From the NCBI GenBank assembly GCA_964346495.1, contig CAYFUW010000006.1, forward strand, positions 1 to 44,075: a stretch of 44,075 nt of DNA. The letters run 5' to 3'. A program made the translations under genes and the position numbers. The stretch comes from JBGZFC01 sp964346495 (GTDB lineage Bacteria > Bacteroidota > Bacteroidia > Bacteroidales > Dysgonomonadaceae). Every line of letters begins with the position of its first letter. Positions within the stretch are counted from its first letter, which is position 1. The notes beneath the pieces were generated by a model that was not told the DNA's origin, did no database searches, and was given only the letters and a program-made list of their open reading frames with translations. Of this stretch, positions 24,986 to 33,225 are shown in pieces.

Positions 24986-25552
24986 TTATAGTGATTTTGG
25001 ATTATCTCTCATGCCTTTGTATTTTGATGAAGGGAAATAGATTTGGAATCCAACGTTTATTGTAAAACCATTTGAGCTTCCTGAACCAAATTTTCCATCA
25101 TAAAGTAAAAGTCCTTCTACAGCAACGTGCTCGTTTAGAAAATAAGAATAACCGGGACCGAAATTGAAGTTGAAGCCTAGAGGAGCATCATTAAGTCCTG
25201 CTAATCCTACACCTGCTTCTAAAAACCAACGACCATGTTTTAGTAAAGTGTCAAATTCATTACTTCCAAAATAGTAGCGTCCAAATCCGTTTACTCCGTA
25301 ACCGAAAGATGCGTCGTTATTTTTTACTTTGGCAATGTTTAAATCTACTTTTGCTCCAATTGCAACATTGTCTTGGATGAAGTAACCAACGCGAGGAGTC
25401 AAGTTAACGTTGAGGTTTGCTGCAGAACCAAATCCAAAACCGATGTTACCGATTCCACCACCAACCAAAGTACTTCCTTTTTGTAGTTGTGCTGAAGCTA
25501 CTCCCACCGAGCATGCTAATACAAGTAATGTGCTAAATAAAAATTTTCTCAT
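24986..25552 (-). CDS. Small outer-membrane beta-barrel protein
   Basis: 188 residues with a signal peptide (MRKFLFSTLLVLACSVGVAS, cut near AQ). The mature part has about eight amphipathic strands with glycine and aromatic residues, such as GIGNIGFGFGSAANLNVNLT, VGYFIQDNVAIGAKVDLNI, FGYGVNGFGRYYFG, GPGYSYFLNEHVAVEGLLLY and FTINVGFQIYF, the pattern of an eight-stranded porin/OmpW/OmpX-like barrel (outer membrane beta-barrel domain). The typical C-terminal Phe is followed here by a 15-residue polar tail (PSSKYKGMRDNPKSL). It has its own promoter and terminator, so it is monocistronic. The function is unknown. Confidence 0.88.
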   Translation of the reverse strand: MRKFLFSTLLVLACSVGVASAQLQKGSTLVGGGIGNIGFGFGSAANLNVNLTPRVGYFIQDNVAIGAKVDLNIAKVKNNDASFGYGVNGFGRYYFGSNEFDTLLKHGRWFLEAGVGLAGLNDAPLGFNFNFGPGYSYFLNEHVAVEGLLLYDGKFGSGSSNGFTINVGFQIYFPSSKYKGMRDNPKSL

Positions 25553-25626
25553 TTCTCAATTATAAATGTTTAATGTTTTTTTCTACTCTATTTAAAAGGC
25601 TTTTCGGATTTCGCCTTTTGAATCAA

Positions 25627-25658
25627 CAAAAGTATGAAGATTTTGTTTAATTGAACAA
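25627..25658 (-). promoter_or_regulatory. Promoter of the beta-barrel protein gene
   Basis: On the minus strand TTG (25656-25658), 21 nt, TACTTTTG (25627-25634). The leader is about 70 nt. Confidence 0.55.
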
Positions 25659-25747
25659 GTTTTTTGCATTTATTTTACGATTTTATATGAATTTAGTTGT
25701 TTTTTAACAAAGTTAGCCTTGAAAAACTTCAAAATAGATACATTTAT

Positions 25748-26557
25748 CTATTTCTCTGTGTAGATACGAATGATTTTAGCATCCTTTCTTGGGCGCATAT
25801 TTTTATCTACTGTTAAAGCGGCAATTTTATCAATTACATCTAAGCCTTCTATGACTTCTCCAAACACGGTATATTCACCATCCAAATGGTGTGAGCCGCC
25901 AATGGTAGAATATGCTGCACGAAGCGCGGGATTTAGTTGTAGTTTGCCTGGTGCCTTTTCGTATAGCGAATCCACAATATTTAATACTGAATCGAGCAAC
26001 GCATTAAATGCCATTGGGTCCGTCTGTTTGAGTTCGGCTAGTTTATTTTTGTGAGGCATATAATGCTCGGTAATGATTTTGTTTTTTATTGGTACGTTTA
26101 CACGCATTTCTAAAGTGTCGAGTTGCCCCGATGAATACACATTGCCATGCACTATATAGAATTGTGAAACATCCGATTTTTTACTTGGGTTCTCCTTTAC
26201 ATCACGTCTTGGTGCAGCCAAAGCACCTTTTTTATGAAAATATTTTTCATTAAATTCGGGCATAATATCCATATCTGTGCGTCCTGCACCAATTTGAGCT
26301 CCGGCTGGTGCGTTGCGAGAGTCTTGCGAACCTCCTTGTATCATGAAGTTTTGTATTACTCTGTAAAAAAGAGTTCCATCAAAGTATCCTTGGTTAACCA
26401 GCTTTAAAAAATGAGAACTGTGACGAGGAGTTTCATCATAAAGTATGGCTTTCATTGTTCCATAGTTTGTTTCGATAACTATAGTCGGGTATTTTGTTTG
26501 TGCATTTACCAGAAATACAAACGATAATAGTAGTGTAAATAATAATCTCTTTTTCAT
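25748..26557 (-). CDS. Exported cyclophilin-type peptidyl-prolyl isomerase
   Basis: 269 residues with a signal peptide (MKKRLLFTLLLSFVFLVNAQ). The cyclophilin fold is recognisable by FLKLVNQGYFDGTLFYRVIQ, NFMIQGGSQDSRN, KSDVSQFYIVHG and, at the end, GEYTVFGEVIEGLDVIDKIA. Between QFYIVHG (about residue 140) and the GGSHHLDGEYTVFGEV segment lies an insertion of roughly 80 residues that is helical and charged (KNKLAELKQTDPMAFNALLD); it is often seen in Bacteroidetes homologues and may be a lid or binding arm. It acts in the periplasm on folding outer-membrane or secreted proteins. The upstream intergenic region is long and repeat-bearing, with no consensus promoter that I can support. Confidence 0.93.
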   Translation of the reverse strand: MKKRLLFTLLLSFVFLVNAQTKYPTIVIETNYGTMKAILYDETPRHSSHFLKLVNQGYFDGTLFYRVIQNFMIQGGSQDSRNAPAGAQIGAGRTDMDIMPEFNEKYFHKKGALAAPRRDVKENPSKKSDVSQFYIVHGNVYSSGQLDTLEMRVNVPIKNKIITEHYMPHKNKLAELKQTDPMAFNALLDSVLNIVDSLYEKAPGKLQLNPALRAAYSTIGGSHHLDGEYTVFGEVIEGLDVIDKIAALTVDKNMRPRKDAKIIRIYTEK

Positions 26558-27039
26558 AATTGTATGTTTTTTTAGCTGTTAGCAGATTGAGACTGTTGTT
26601 TGAAAATATTCCGGTTATATAAATAATTACAAATTAGCAATTACTAATTACCACTCAATATTAAAATTAGCATATTGGTATATTAGTTAATTTTCAAATT
26701 ACATGCTCGCATGAGTTATTTATCATTGAATCAAGCAATTTTAGTAAAAGTATGCAGCAACTTTAATTTTGGGCTAAAGCCCTATATTTAATGGACTTAC
26801 TATTCCACGAGTTAAAACTCGTGGCAATTGATTTGCGTTTTGCAAATTAACTCACAACTACAAATCAGTAGGTGTCTCCTAGTCCCCCATTCTCCTTTTC
26901 TCGCAGTCTTTATCTCACCATTCCACAATATACAATTGGCACATTGGCATATTAGTAAATTGGCAAATTAATAACTTCTCCCTTTCTCCCTCTCTCCAAG
27001 TCATCCTCTCTCGCAGCCTTCCATTCTCCAAGTCTCTAA
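26558..27039. other. Repeat-bearing intergenic region
   Basis: About 480 bp without a gene. It contains AT-rich degenerate repeats of the type GCATATTGGTATATTAG and GGCACATTGGCATATTAG (26670-26690 and 26937-26960), two hairpins (26771-26824) and a pyrimidine-rich stretch with repeated TCTCC units (26960-27035). No promoter or ORF stands out. Confidence 0.6.
26771..26824. repeat. Two adjacent hairpins of an interspersed repeat
   Basis: GGGCT-AA-AGCCC (26771-26782) and CCACGAGTT-AA-AACTCGTGG (26805-26824, nine perfect pairs) separated by 22 bp. No T-run follows either. The layout resembles a mobile palindromic repeat rather than a terminator. Confidence 0.6.
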
Positions 27040-28146
27040 CTAATTCGGTGCCTTTTTGTACAAGAAAAATGCAATAATTAAAAACACAATATTAGGTATC
27101 CATGCAGCTACTAAAGGGCTCATATTTCCTTTAATTGAGAATGACGAACTTATGGTCATAAACAGAATATATGCCATGCTCAGAGCTAATCCGATACCCA
27201 GGTTTAATCCCATTCCACCTTTTACTTTTCTGGCAGAAATAGATGCACCGATAAGGGTTAGGATAAATGCTGAAAAGATGGATGCAAATCGCGAATGATA
27301 TTCTATTTGAAATGCCTGTATATTTCCCATTCCTCTCTGTTTCTGACTTTTTATGTATCGAGAGAGCTTTGGTGTGGTCAACATCTGTTGGTCGGTTTTG
27401 GCAATTACAAAATCGTTTGGGACAATTTGAATAATTGTATCTATTGAATGTCCAACGGTAATATTCTCTTTTAGACCATCGAAATCTCTAATTTGGTAAT
27501 TATTGATAGTCCAGTGAAATGCAGAGTCGTAAATAATGGAGTTAGCTGTTAGCCTTGAAACCAAACGCAGGCTATCGAACTTGTCTATGGAAAAACTATA
27601 TCCCGTTTTTGATTCCATATCGAAACTTCCGAAATAGACAATGGTTCCATCTGCCACTTTAAATTGTATATGTCTGTCACCAATCTTTTTTTGACGCGGG
27701 TCTATGTATGTATTCTCAAAGTTGATACGAGTTTCGTTTGCCGGAGGGATAATATAGCTTCCTAAAACAAAGGTGACTGCCGCAATAATTGCCGCGGAAA
27801 TCATATATGGCTTAAGTAGTCGTTTGAAGCTGATCCCGTTTGATAGTATGGCAATAATTTCTGAATTGTTTGCCATTTTAGATGTGAAAAAAATCACAGC
27901 CAGGAAGATAAAAAGCGGACTAAATAGGTTCGCATAAAATGGCACAAAATTGATGTAATAATCGAAAATAATCTCTTTTAGAGTAACACCACTACTGATA
28001 AACTTGTCGATTTTCTCATTAATGTCGAATACAACAGCAATTGACAAGATGAGAGTAATCATAAAAATATAAGTTCCCAAGAACTTTTTGATTATGTACC
28101 AATCAAGTCGTAGCAGTTTATCAAACAAAGGGAGTCGCTTTTTCAT
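27040..28146 (-). CDS. lptG: LptG/LptF-type permease of the LPS export ABC transporter
   Basis: 368 residues of the YjgP/YjgQ family. One N-terminal and several C-terminal hydrophobic helices enclose a soluble beta-rich region (about 110-265), the layout of LptF/LptG: helices near 20-45, 55-80 and 98-125, then from about 275 three more, with LNLGIGLALSMAYILFM in the penultimate. With LptB it extracts LPS from the inner membrane toward LptA/LptD. Bacteroidetes often have a single or divergent pair, so G versus F is uncertain. The start codon overlaps the tgt stop by four bases (ATGA), indicating translational coupling. Confidence 0.9.
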   Translation of the reverse strand: MKKRLPLFDKLLRLDWYIIKKFLGTYIFMITLILSIAVVFDINEKIDKFISSGVTLKEIIFDYYINFVPFYANLFSPLFIFLAVIFFTSKMANNSEIIAILSNGISFKRLLKPYMISAAIIAAVTFVLGSYIIPPANETRINFENTYIDPRQKKIGDRHIQFKVADGTIVYFGSFDMESKTGYSFSIDKFDSLRLVSRLTANSIIYDSAFHWTINNYQIRDFDGLKENITVGHSIDTIIQIVPNDFVIAKTDQQMLTTPKLSRYIKSQKQRGMGNIQAFQIEYHSRFASIFSAFILTLIGASISARKVKGGMGLNLGIGLALSMAYILFMTISSSFSIKGNMSPLVAAWIPNIVFLIIAFFLYKKAPN

Positions 28147-29273
28147 AACCTTCTAGTTACTCTTTCCAACATTTGTGGTTTCCAAGTTGAGAAGTCGCCT
28201 GCAATAATATGTCTGCGGGCTTCTTCTACCAGCCATACATAAAACGCGAGATTGTGGATTGATGCAATCTGTAATCCCAGAATTTCGTTTACATTAATAA
28301 GATGACGTAAATATGCTTTGGTGTAAAGTGTATCTACAAACGACTCACCATCTTCTTCGATAGGAGAGAAGTCGTTTTTCCATTTTTCATTTCGCATATT
28401 TAGAATACCGTTCTTTGTAAATATTTGACCGTTGCGTCCATTGCGTGTAGGCATTATACAGTCGAACATATCTACTCCTCGTTCAATGGCTTCCAGCAGA
28501 TTTTCGGGTTTGCCCACTCCCATTAAATATCGGGGTTTATCTTTTGGTAGAATTTCATTGACAATTTCTACCATTTCATACATCTTTTCTGTGGGCTCAC
28601 CAACAGCCAAACCACCAATGGCATTTCCGTCGGCTCCTAATGCAGCAATGTTTTCTGCTGCCCGTCGTCGCAAGTCGGGATATACGCAACCTTGCACGAT
28701 AGGGAAAAGCGACTGGCTGTGTCCGTAAGGACATTCTGTTTCATTGAAACGAGTTATGCATCGTTTTAGCCAGCGCTCTGTAAGGTCGAGAGACTCTTTG
28801 GCATATTTATAATCTGCATCACCGGGTGTACATTCATCAAATGCCATTATAATATCGGCACCTATAATGCGCTGAATATCTATAACTTTCTCCGGTGTGA
28901 AAAAGTGTTTGGAGCCATCGATGTGTGAGCGAAAATGAGCACCTTCTTCTGTCAGTTTCCTGTTTCCCGATAGAGAAAACACCTGAAATCCACCACTATC
29001 GGTCAGCATTGGTTTGTTCCAACTATTAAATTTGTGTAAGCCTCCTGCATTTTGTAAAATATCTAATCCCGGACGCAAATAGAGATGATAAGTATTTCCC
29101 AAAATTATTTGTGCGCCAATATCATTTTTTAGTTCCGTTATATGTACGGCTTTTACACTACCTACTGTGCCTACAGGCATAAATACGGGTGTTTCGATTT
29201 GTCCGTGGTCGGTAGTAATAAGTCCGGCTCTCGCGTTAGAATTCGGGTCGGTATGTAGTAGTTGGAATTTCAA
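28143..29273 (-). CDS. tgt: tRNA-guanine (queuine-type) transglycosylase
   Basis: 376 residues, usual length. Tgt replaces guanine-34 of tRNAs with GUN anticodons by preQ1. Landmarks: MLTDSGGFQVFSL (general-acid Asp), MAFDECTPGD, GGLAVGEPTEKMYE, and DMFDCIMPTRNGRNG (nucleophile Asp region). The late histidine is present in SIHNLAFY, but the C-x-C-x2-C zinc ligands expected after the KWKNDFSPI segment are missing: here the sequence is EEDGESFVDTLYTKAYLRHL. The same loss may occur across Bacteroidetes. lptG follows with a four-base overlap; a perfect -7 box lies 30 bp upstream. Confidence 0.94.
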   Translation of the reverse strand: MKFQLLHTDPNSNARAGLITTDHGQIETPVFMPVGTVGSVKAVHITELKNDIGAQIILGNTYHLYLRPGLDILQNAGGLHKFNSWNKPMLTDSGGFQVFSLSGNRKLTEEGAHFRSHIDGSKHFFTPEKVIDIQRIIGADIIMAFDECTPGDADYKYAKESLDLTERWLKRCITRFNETECPYGHSQSLFPIVQGCVYPDLRRRAAENIAALGADGNAIGGLAVGEPTEKMYEMVEIVNEILPKDKPRYLMGVGKPENLLEAIERGVDMFDCIMPTRNGRNGQIFTKNGILNMRNEKWKNDFSPIEEDGESFVDTLYTKAYLRHLINVNEILGLQIASIHNLAFYVWLVEEARRHIIAGDFSTWKPQMLERVTRRL

Positions 29274-29302
29274 ACTTATATTCTTTACTTTAATTTTAAC
29301 TG

Positions 29303-29310
29303 CAAAGATA
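29303..29310 (-). promoter_or_regulatory. -7 element of the tgt-lptG operon
   Basis: Reads TATCTTTG on the minus strand, 30 bp before the tgt start. No standard -33 at the right spacing. Confidence 0.55.
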
Positions 29311-29461
29311 AAGTTTTTGTTGTAAGAAACGGGGTATATGGTGGAAAAATCGTAATTTTGCTATCGAAAATCGTTAATATAACGTCTTTTGTCTAGCATC
29401 TACGATTCTTATATTTCTAAATAAAGTTTTAGAGAATATTTTTTATTTGTAAAAAAAGACG

Positions 29462-29469
29462 TATCTTTG
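29462..29469 (+). promoter_or_regulatory. -7 element of rpsO
   Basis: TATCTTTG, 43 bp before the ATG at 29512. A TTTG occurs at 29446-29449 but the 12-nt spacing is too short for the usual -33. Confidence 0.55.
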
Positions 29470-29511
29470 CACCCCAAAAGTTTTATAAACTATTTATTTA
29501 CAATTAATTTT

Positions 29512-29781
29512 ATGTATTTAGATTCAGCAAAAAAGAAGGAAATCTTTGCAAAGTACGGAAAGTCTAACACTGATACTGGCTCACCAGAAGCTCAGATTGC
29601 ATTGTTTTCGTACCGTATTTCGCATTTGACTGAACATTTGAAGTCAAATAAAAAAGATTATAACACAGAGCGTTCTCTGAAAATTTTAGTAGGTAAACGT
29701 CGTCGTTTACTTGATTACCTAATTGAAAAAGATATCGAAAGATATAGAGCAATTATTAAAGAATTAGGTATTAGAAAATAA
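29512..29781 (+). CDS. rpsO: 30S ribosomal protein S15
   Basis: 89 residues, exactly the usual S15 length, from the ATG at 29512 (MYLDSAKKKEIFAKYGKS); an upstream in-frame start would add 15 unrelated residues and lies close to the promoter. S15 binds the central domain of 16S rRNA early in 30S assembly. Conserved parts: NTDTGSPEAQIALFSYRISH, LTEHLKSNKKDYN and LVGKRRRLLDYL. The leader is about 40 nt; I see no clear autoregulatory pseudoknot. A strong terminator follows at 29797. Confidence 0.97.
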   Translation: MYLDSAKKKEIFAKYGKSNTDTGSPEAQIALFSYRISHLTEHLKSNKKDYNTERSLKILVGKRRRLLDYLIEKDIERYRAIIKELGIRK

Positions 29782-29796
29782 AAAGACAAAATTAAA

Positions 29797-29826
29797 GGGG
29801 CGGAAAATAGTTTTCGCCCCTTTTTT
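29797..29826 (+). terminator. Intrinsic terminator of rpsO
   Basis: GGGGCG(G)AAAA-TAG-TTTTCGCCCC with one bulged G, followed by six T residues, 16 bp after the stop. Confidence 0.92.
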
Positions 29827-29852
29827 ATTTACTGTTTCGAACATTTAGCTAT

Positions 29853-30143
29853 TTATTCAATAGAGTTTATGATAGTTTTTAGTAAAGTTATTTTCTCCAG
29901 ATGTTGACCTGAAATAGCATTCCATATACTATCTTGATCCAAAGCTCGATATTCGTTTTCTAATATTTCCTGGTTTTCGTAATCAGATAAATACTCGTTA
30001 GAATAGTAAGCAGAGAGTTCATCGTTTACTTCGATAATGCGTTTCAACTCCTCATTCATTTCCCTCATACGAATCAAGTCCGATTCGCATTGATGCAATA
30101 GTTTCTCAATGTAGATAAGTCTCTCTTCGCGATTGCTATTCAT
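29853..30143 (-). CDS. Small hypothetical helical protein
   Basis: 96 residues, not recognised. It is highly charged and predicted all-helical (LIYIEKLLHQCESDLIRMRE, MNEELKRIIEVNDELS), probably a coiled coil, with no signal peptide or membrane segment and a single Cys. It includes a Tyr/Asp-rich middle (YYSNEYLSDYENQEILENEY) and a DUF4298-like feel (acidic, about 90 residues), though I cannot confirm that family. It starts eight bp after the korB stop, so it is the last gene of the kor operon and probably translated from the same message. It converges on rpsO, whose terminator lies just beyond. Confidence 0.65.
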   Translation of the reverse strand: MNSNREERLIYIEKLLHQCESDLIRMREMNEELKRIIEVNDELSAYYSNEYLSDYENQEILENEYRALDQDSIWNAISGQHLEKITLLKTIINSIE

Positions 30144-30151
30144 ACTCTCCT

Positions 30152-31177
30152 TTATTTAACCTCCCAAACATTAGATGAATTGAGTAGAAAATCTGTAAAC
30201 GATTTTACAGGTCTCTTAGCTTGTACCTCTTCTATCTGTTTTTGATATTCAGTTTCGTACGAAGGCGACTCTACCGAGCGTATAACACCTAAGGCTACAG
30301 GTAATCCCTCTTCAATATTCATTAATGCCAATTTCAAGTGTAGAGTGTTGTCCTTAGTTGTAGCATCATGAATCAAAACATCATCAATGGTATATCCATC
30401 TTCGCCAATAGTTACGGCTTTCAGATTCCATCCGTCTAAAACTAATCCACGATTATTCTCTTCTCCGAAAAGCATTTTTTCGCCATGTTTCAGTACTATA
30501 GTTTTTTCAGTTCTCCACTCACGGTCGGTTATTTTATTGTGTATTCCATTATTGAAAATTACACAGTTTTGTAATACTTCTACCACAGCAGCACCTTTGT
30601 GTTTTGCTGCAGCTATAAGAGCATCAACTGAATTTTTTGCATCCATATCTATTGTGCGTGCAAAGAAGTTGCCTCTTGCTCCAAAGCATAGTTCTGCCGG
30701 ACTAAACGGATTTTCTACAGTTCCGTAGGGCGATGTTTTCGATACAAAACCTCTGTCGGAAGTGGGCGAATATTGACCTTTGGTAAGACCATATATTTTG
30801 TTGTTGAACAGTACGATATTTAAATCAACATTTCTACGAATAGCATGAATAAAATGGTTCCCGCCGATTGCCAATGAGTCTCCATCTCCTGTTGCAACCC
30901 AAACACTTAATTCCGGATTAGCAACTTTTACTCCTGTAGCAATTGCTGCTGCACGTCCGTGGATAGTGTGCATTCCGTATGTGTCCATATAGTATGTGAG
31001 TCGAGAAGAACAGCCAATTCCGGATATAACTGCAATTTGATGCGGGTCGATATTGAGTTCAGCCATAGCTCTATGCAATGAGTTCAATACTCCGTAGTCT
31101 CCACAACCGGGACACCAACGTACTGCATTTTCGCTTTTATAATCTTTTGGGGTATATGTTAATTTTGTAGTTTCCAT
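30152..31177 (-). CDS. korB: 2-oxoacid:ferredoxin oxidoreductase beta subunit (KorB type)
   Basis: 341 residues. This is the TPP- and iron-sulfur-binding subunit of a 2-oxoglutarate (or related 2-oxoacid):ferredoxin oxidoreductase. Cysteines C22 and C25 (WCPGCGDYG), C56 (GIGCSSR) and a later one in VLQNCVIF fit the [4Fe-4S] site of the family. The TPP/Mg motif is GDGDSLAIGGNHF (97-109) with the matching Asn in LNIVLFNNKIYGLTKGQYSP. The start overlaps the korA stop by one base (TAATG). With KorA it forms the heterodimer typical of Bacteroidetes, which lack a separate ferredoxin-like delta subunit for this enzyme. The substrate (2-oxoglutarate versus branched 2-oxoacids) cannot be fixed from sequence alone. 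Confidence 0.92.
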   Translation of the reverse strand: METTKLTYTPKDYKSENAVRWCPGCGDYGVLNSLHRAMAELNIDPHQIAVISGIGCSSRLTYYMDTYGMHTIHGRAAAIATGVKVANPELSVWVATGDGDSLAIGGNHFIHAIRRNVDLNIVLFNNKIYGLTKGQYSPTSDRGFVSKTSPYGTVENPFSPAELCFGARGNFFARTIDMDAKNSVDALIAAAKHKGAAVVEVLQNCVIFNNGIHNKITDREWRTEKTIVLKHGEKMLFGEENNRGLVLDGWNLKAVTIGEDGYTIDDVLIHDATTKDNTLHLKLALMNIEEGLPVALGVIRSVESPSYETEYQKQIEEVQAKRPVKSFTDFLLNSSNVWEVK

Positions 31178-33045
31178 TATTTATCTCCTTTCTTCATGAT
31201 TTCAATAAAAGCGTCTGTCAATTCACTTACGTTGAAAGGCTGACCTTCTACTTTGTTGAATTTGTGTAGTTTAATATCATCGAATTTACTCAACAAATAT
31301 GAAGCAAATTGTCCGTTATTTTGTTCAGCTACAATAATTTTTTTGTATCGTTTCAGTATGTCGTGAGTATTTTTTGGCAATGGCATAATGTGTTTAAAAT
31401 GAGCCAATGCAATTTTCTCTCCTCTAGACTGTATGCGCAATACGGTTTCCAGTAAATGTCCAAAAGTGCCACCCCATCCAACTAAAAGTGTATCTGCATC
31501 TTTGTCGCCTAATATCTCTTGTTCTGGAATATACTTAGCAATTCTCTCAATTTTTTCTTTTCGTGTGTTTACCATTTTCTGGTGGTTATCCGGGCTTGTG
31601 GAAATAGCACCTGTAACATAGTCTTTCTCCAAACCGCCAATACGGTGTGTGTAACCTTCTGTTCCGGGAACAGCCCAATAGCGTACCAAAGTTTCTTCGT
31701 TTCTGAGATATGGCTTCCACGATTGAGCATCCTCTTTGAAGTATTTTTGCACATAATTTGGTTTTATTTCGGGATATTCATCCATATTTGGAATTTTCCA
31801 CGAAGATGAACCGTTAGCGATATATCCGTCAGTTAAAAGAACTACCGGTGTCATATGCTCAACAGCAATTTTAGCTGCGGTGTATGCACTATCGAAACAA
31901 TCAGTTGGCGATGTTGCAGAAATTACAACTAATGGACTTTCTCCGTTTCTTCCGTAAAGAGCTTGATTTAAGTCAGTTTGCTCACTTTTTGTAGGTAGTC
32001 CTGTAGAAGGTCCTCCTCGTTGAACATCAATTACAACTAAGGGAAGTTCAGTTATCACAGCCAATCCCAAAGCTTCGCTTTTTAGTGCTAATCCGGGTCC
32101 GGAAGTAGATGTAGCTGCTAGACGTCCTGCGAAACTTGCACCAACAGCAGTACATATGCCTGCAATTTCGTCTTCCATCTGTAAAGCTTTTACTCCAAGG
32201 TCTTTTCTGTTTGAAAGCTCTTGCAGAATGTCGGTAGCAGGAGTAATAGGGTATGAACCTAAGAAAAGTTCCAATCCTGCTTTTTCGGCTGCGGCAATCA
32301 ATCCATATGCTGTAGCGGTATTTCCGTTAATATCAGTATAAAATCCTTTGGTGCTGTCTGCTGCTTCTATACGGTAAGTATTTGCAGTTAGATGAATATT
32401 ATTTCCATAATTGTAACCATCAGTAAATACTTTGATGTTGGCTTGCACCAATTTGGGCTTTTTTGAGAATTTTTTTGTCAAAAGTTCATCAGCAACATCA
32501 GTTGACCTGTTAAATAACCAGCTAACTACACCCAAAGCAAACATGTTTCTACTTTTGAACATCTCTTTGTTGTCCATATTCATACCCTCTAGAGAGCTTT
32601 TTGTCATTGATGTAATAGGTACAGCAATAGGTTGAACAAAGTCTAAGTTTAGTTCTGCAAAAGGGTCATCTGTTTTGAAAAGAGCTTTTTCAAGATCCTT
32701 CTTCTCGAATGAATCTGTATCGTATATAACGATGGAGTCTTTTCGTAAATATTGTGTGTTTACTTTTAATGCTGCCGGATTCATTGCTACTAAAACATCG
32801 GTCTTGTCGCCGGAAGTATAAATATGTTTCGAGCCAATACGTACTTGAAATCCTGAAACGCCTTGCAATGAGCCTTGCGGAGCACGGATTTCGGCAGGAT
32901 AGTCGGGGAATGTGGCAATCTCATTACCAAAAATGGCAGACATTGTAGAGAACAGTGTTCCCGAAAGCTGCATACCATCGCCTGAGTCGCCCGAAAAGCG
33001 TATGGAAACTTGTTCCAACTCTTTTACAATCGAATTATTAACCAT
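31177..33045 (-). CDS. korA: 2-oxoacid:ferredoxin oxidoreductase alpha subunit with fused gamma domain (KorA type)
   Basis: 622 residues, longer than a bare alpha subunit (about 380) because the gamma domain is fused at the N-terminus. Residues about 10-190 are the gamma-type domain (VSIRFSGDSGDGMQLSGTLF). From about 220 comes the alpha PYR domain: AEKAGLELFLGSYPITPATD, LQMEDEIAGICTAVGASFAG, TSTSGPGLALKSEALGLAVI and VIDVQRGGPSTGLPTKSEQT. The C-terminal third holds the transketolase-like end (LLVGWGGTFGHLLETVLRIQ). The enzyme oxidatively decarboxylates a 2-oxoacid to acyl-CoA with ferredoxin reduction, or runs in reverse. It overlaps korB by one base and has a -7 box 75 bp upstream. Confidence 0.93.
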   Translation of the reverse strand: MVNNSIVKELEQVSIRFSGDSGDGMQLSGTLFSTMSAIFGNEIATFPDYPAEIRAPQGSLQGVSGFQVRIGSKHIYTSGDKTDVLVAMNPAALKVNTQYLRKDSIVIYDTDSFEKKDLEKALFKTDDPFAELNLDFVQPIAVPITSMTKSSLEGMNMDNKEMFKSRNMFALGVVSWLFNRSTDVADELLTKKFSKKPKLVQANIKVFTDGYNYGNNIHLTANTYRIEAADSTKGFYTDINGNTATAYGLIAAAEKAGLELFLGSYPITPATDILQELSNRKDLGVKALQMEDEIAGICTAVGASFAGRLAATSTSGPGLALKSEALGLAVITELPLVVIDVQRGGPSTGLPTKSEQTDLNQALYGRNGESPLVVISATSPTDCFDSAYTAAKIAVEHMTPVVLLTDGYIANGSSSWKIPNMDEYPEIKPNYVQKYFKEDAQSWKPYLRNEETLVRYWAVPGTEGYTHRIGGLEKDYVTGAISTSPDNHQKMVNTRKEKIERIAKYIPEQEILGDKDADTLLVGWGGTFGHLLETVLRIQSRGEKIALAHFKHIMPLPKNTHDILKRYKKIIVAEQNNGQFASYLLSKFDDIKLHKFNKVEGQPFNVSELTDAFIEIMKKGDK

Positions 33046-33118
33046 AATATGTAATTGTTGTGATTTTTATTTGAGTTTAAAACAAAAGATTATCGACTTT
33101 TGTATTTTCCTTTGTTTA

Positions 33119-33126
33119 CAAAAGTA
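33119..33126 (-). promoter_or_regulatory. -7 element of the korAB operon
   Basis: Reads TACTTTTG on the minus strand, 74 bp before the korA start; no clear -33. It separates korAB from the upstream etf genes. Confidence 0.45.
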
Positions 33127-33225
33127 ATATAAAGAATTGTTTATAATTGAAATATTGTCAAATATTTACATTGTTTGCCTTCTTACTATATTTCTTTTGA
33201 ATTAATAATTATTTGTAAACTTTAT

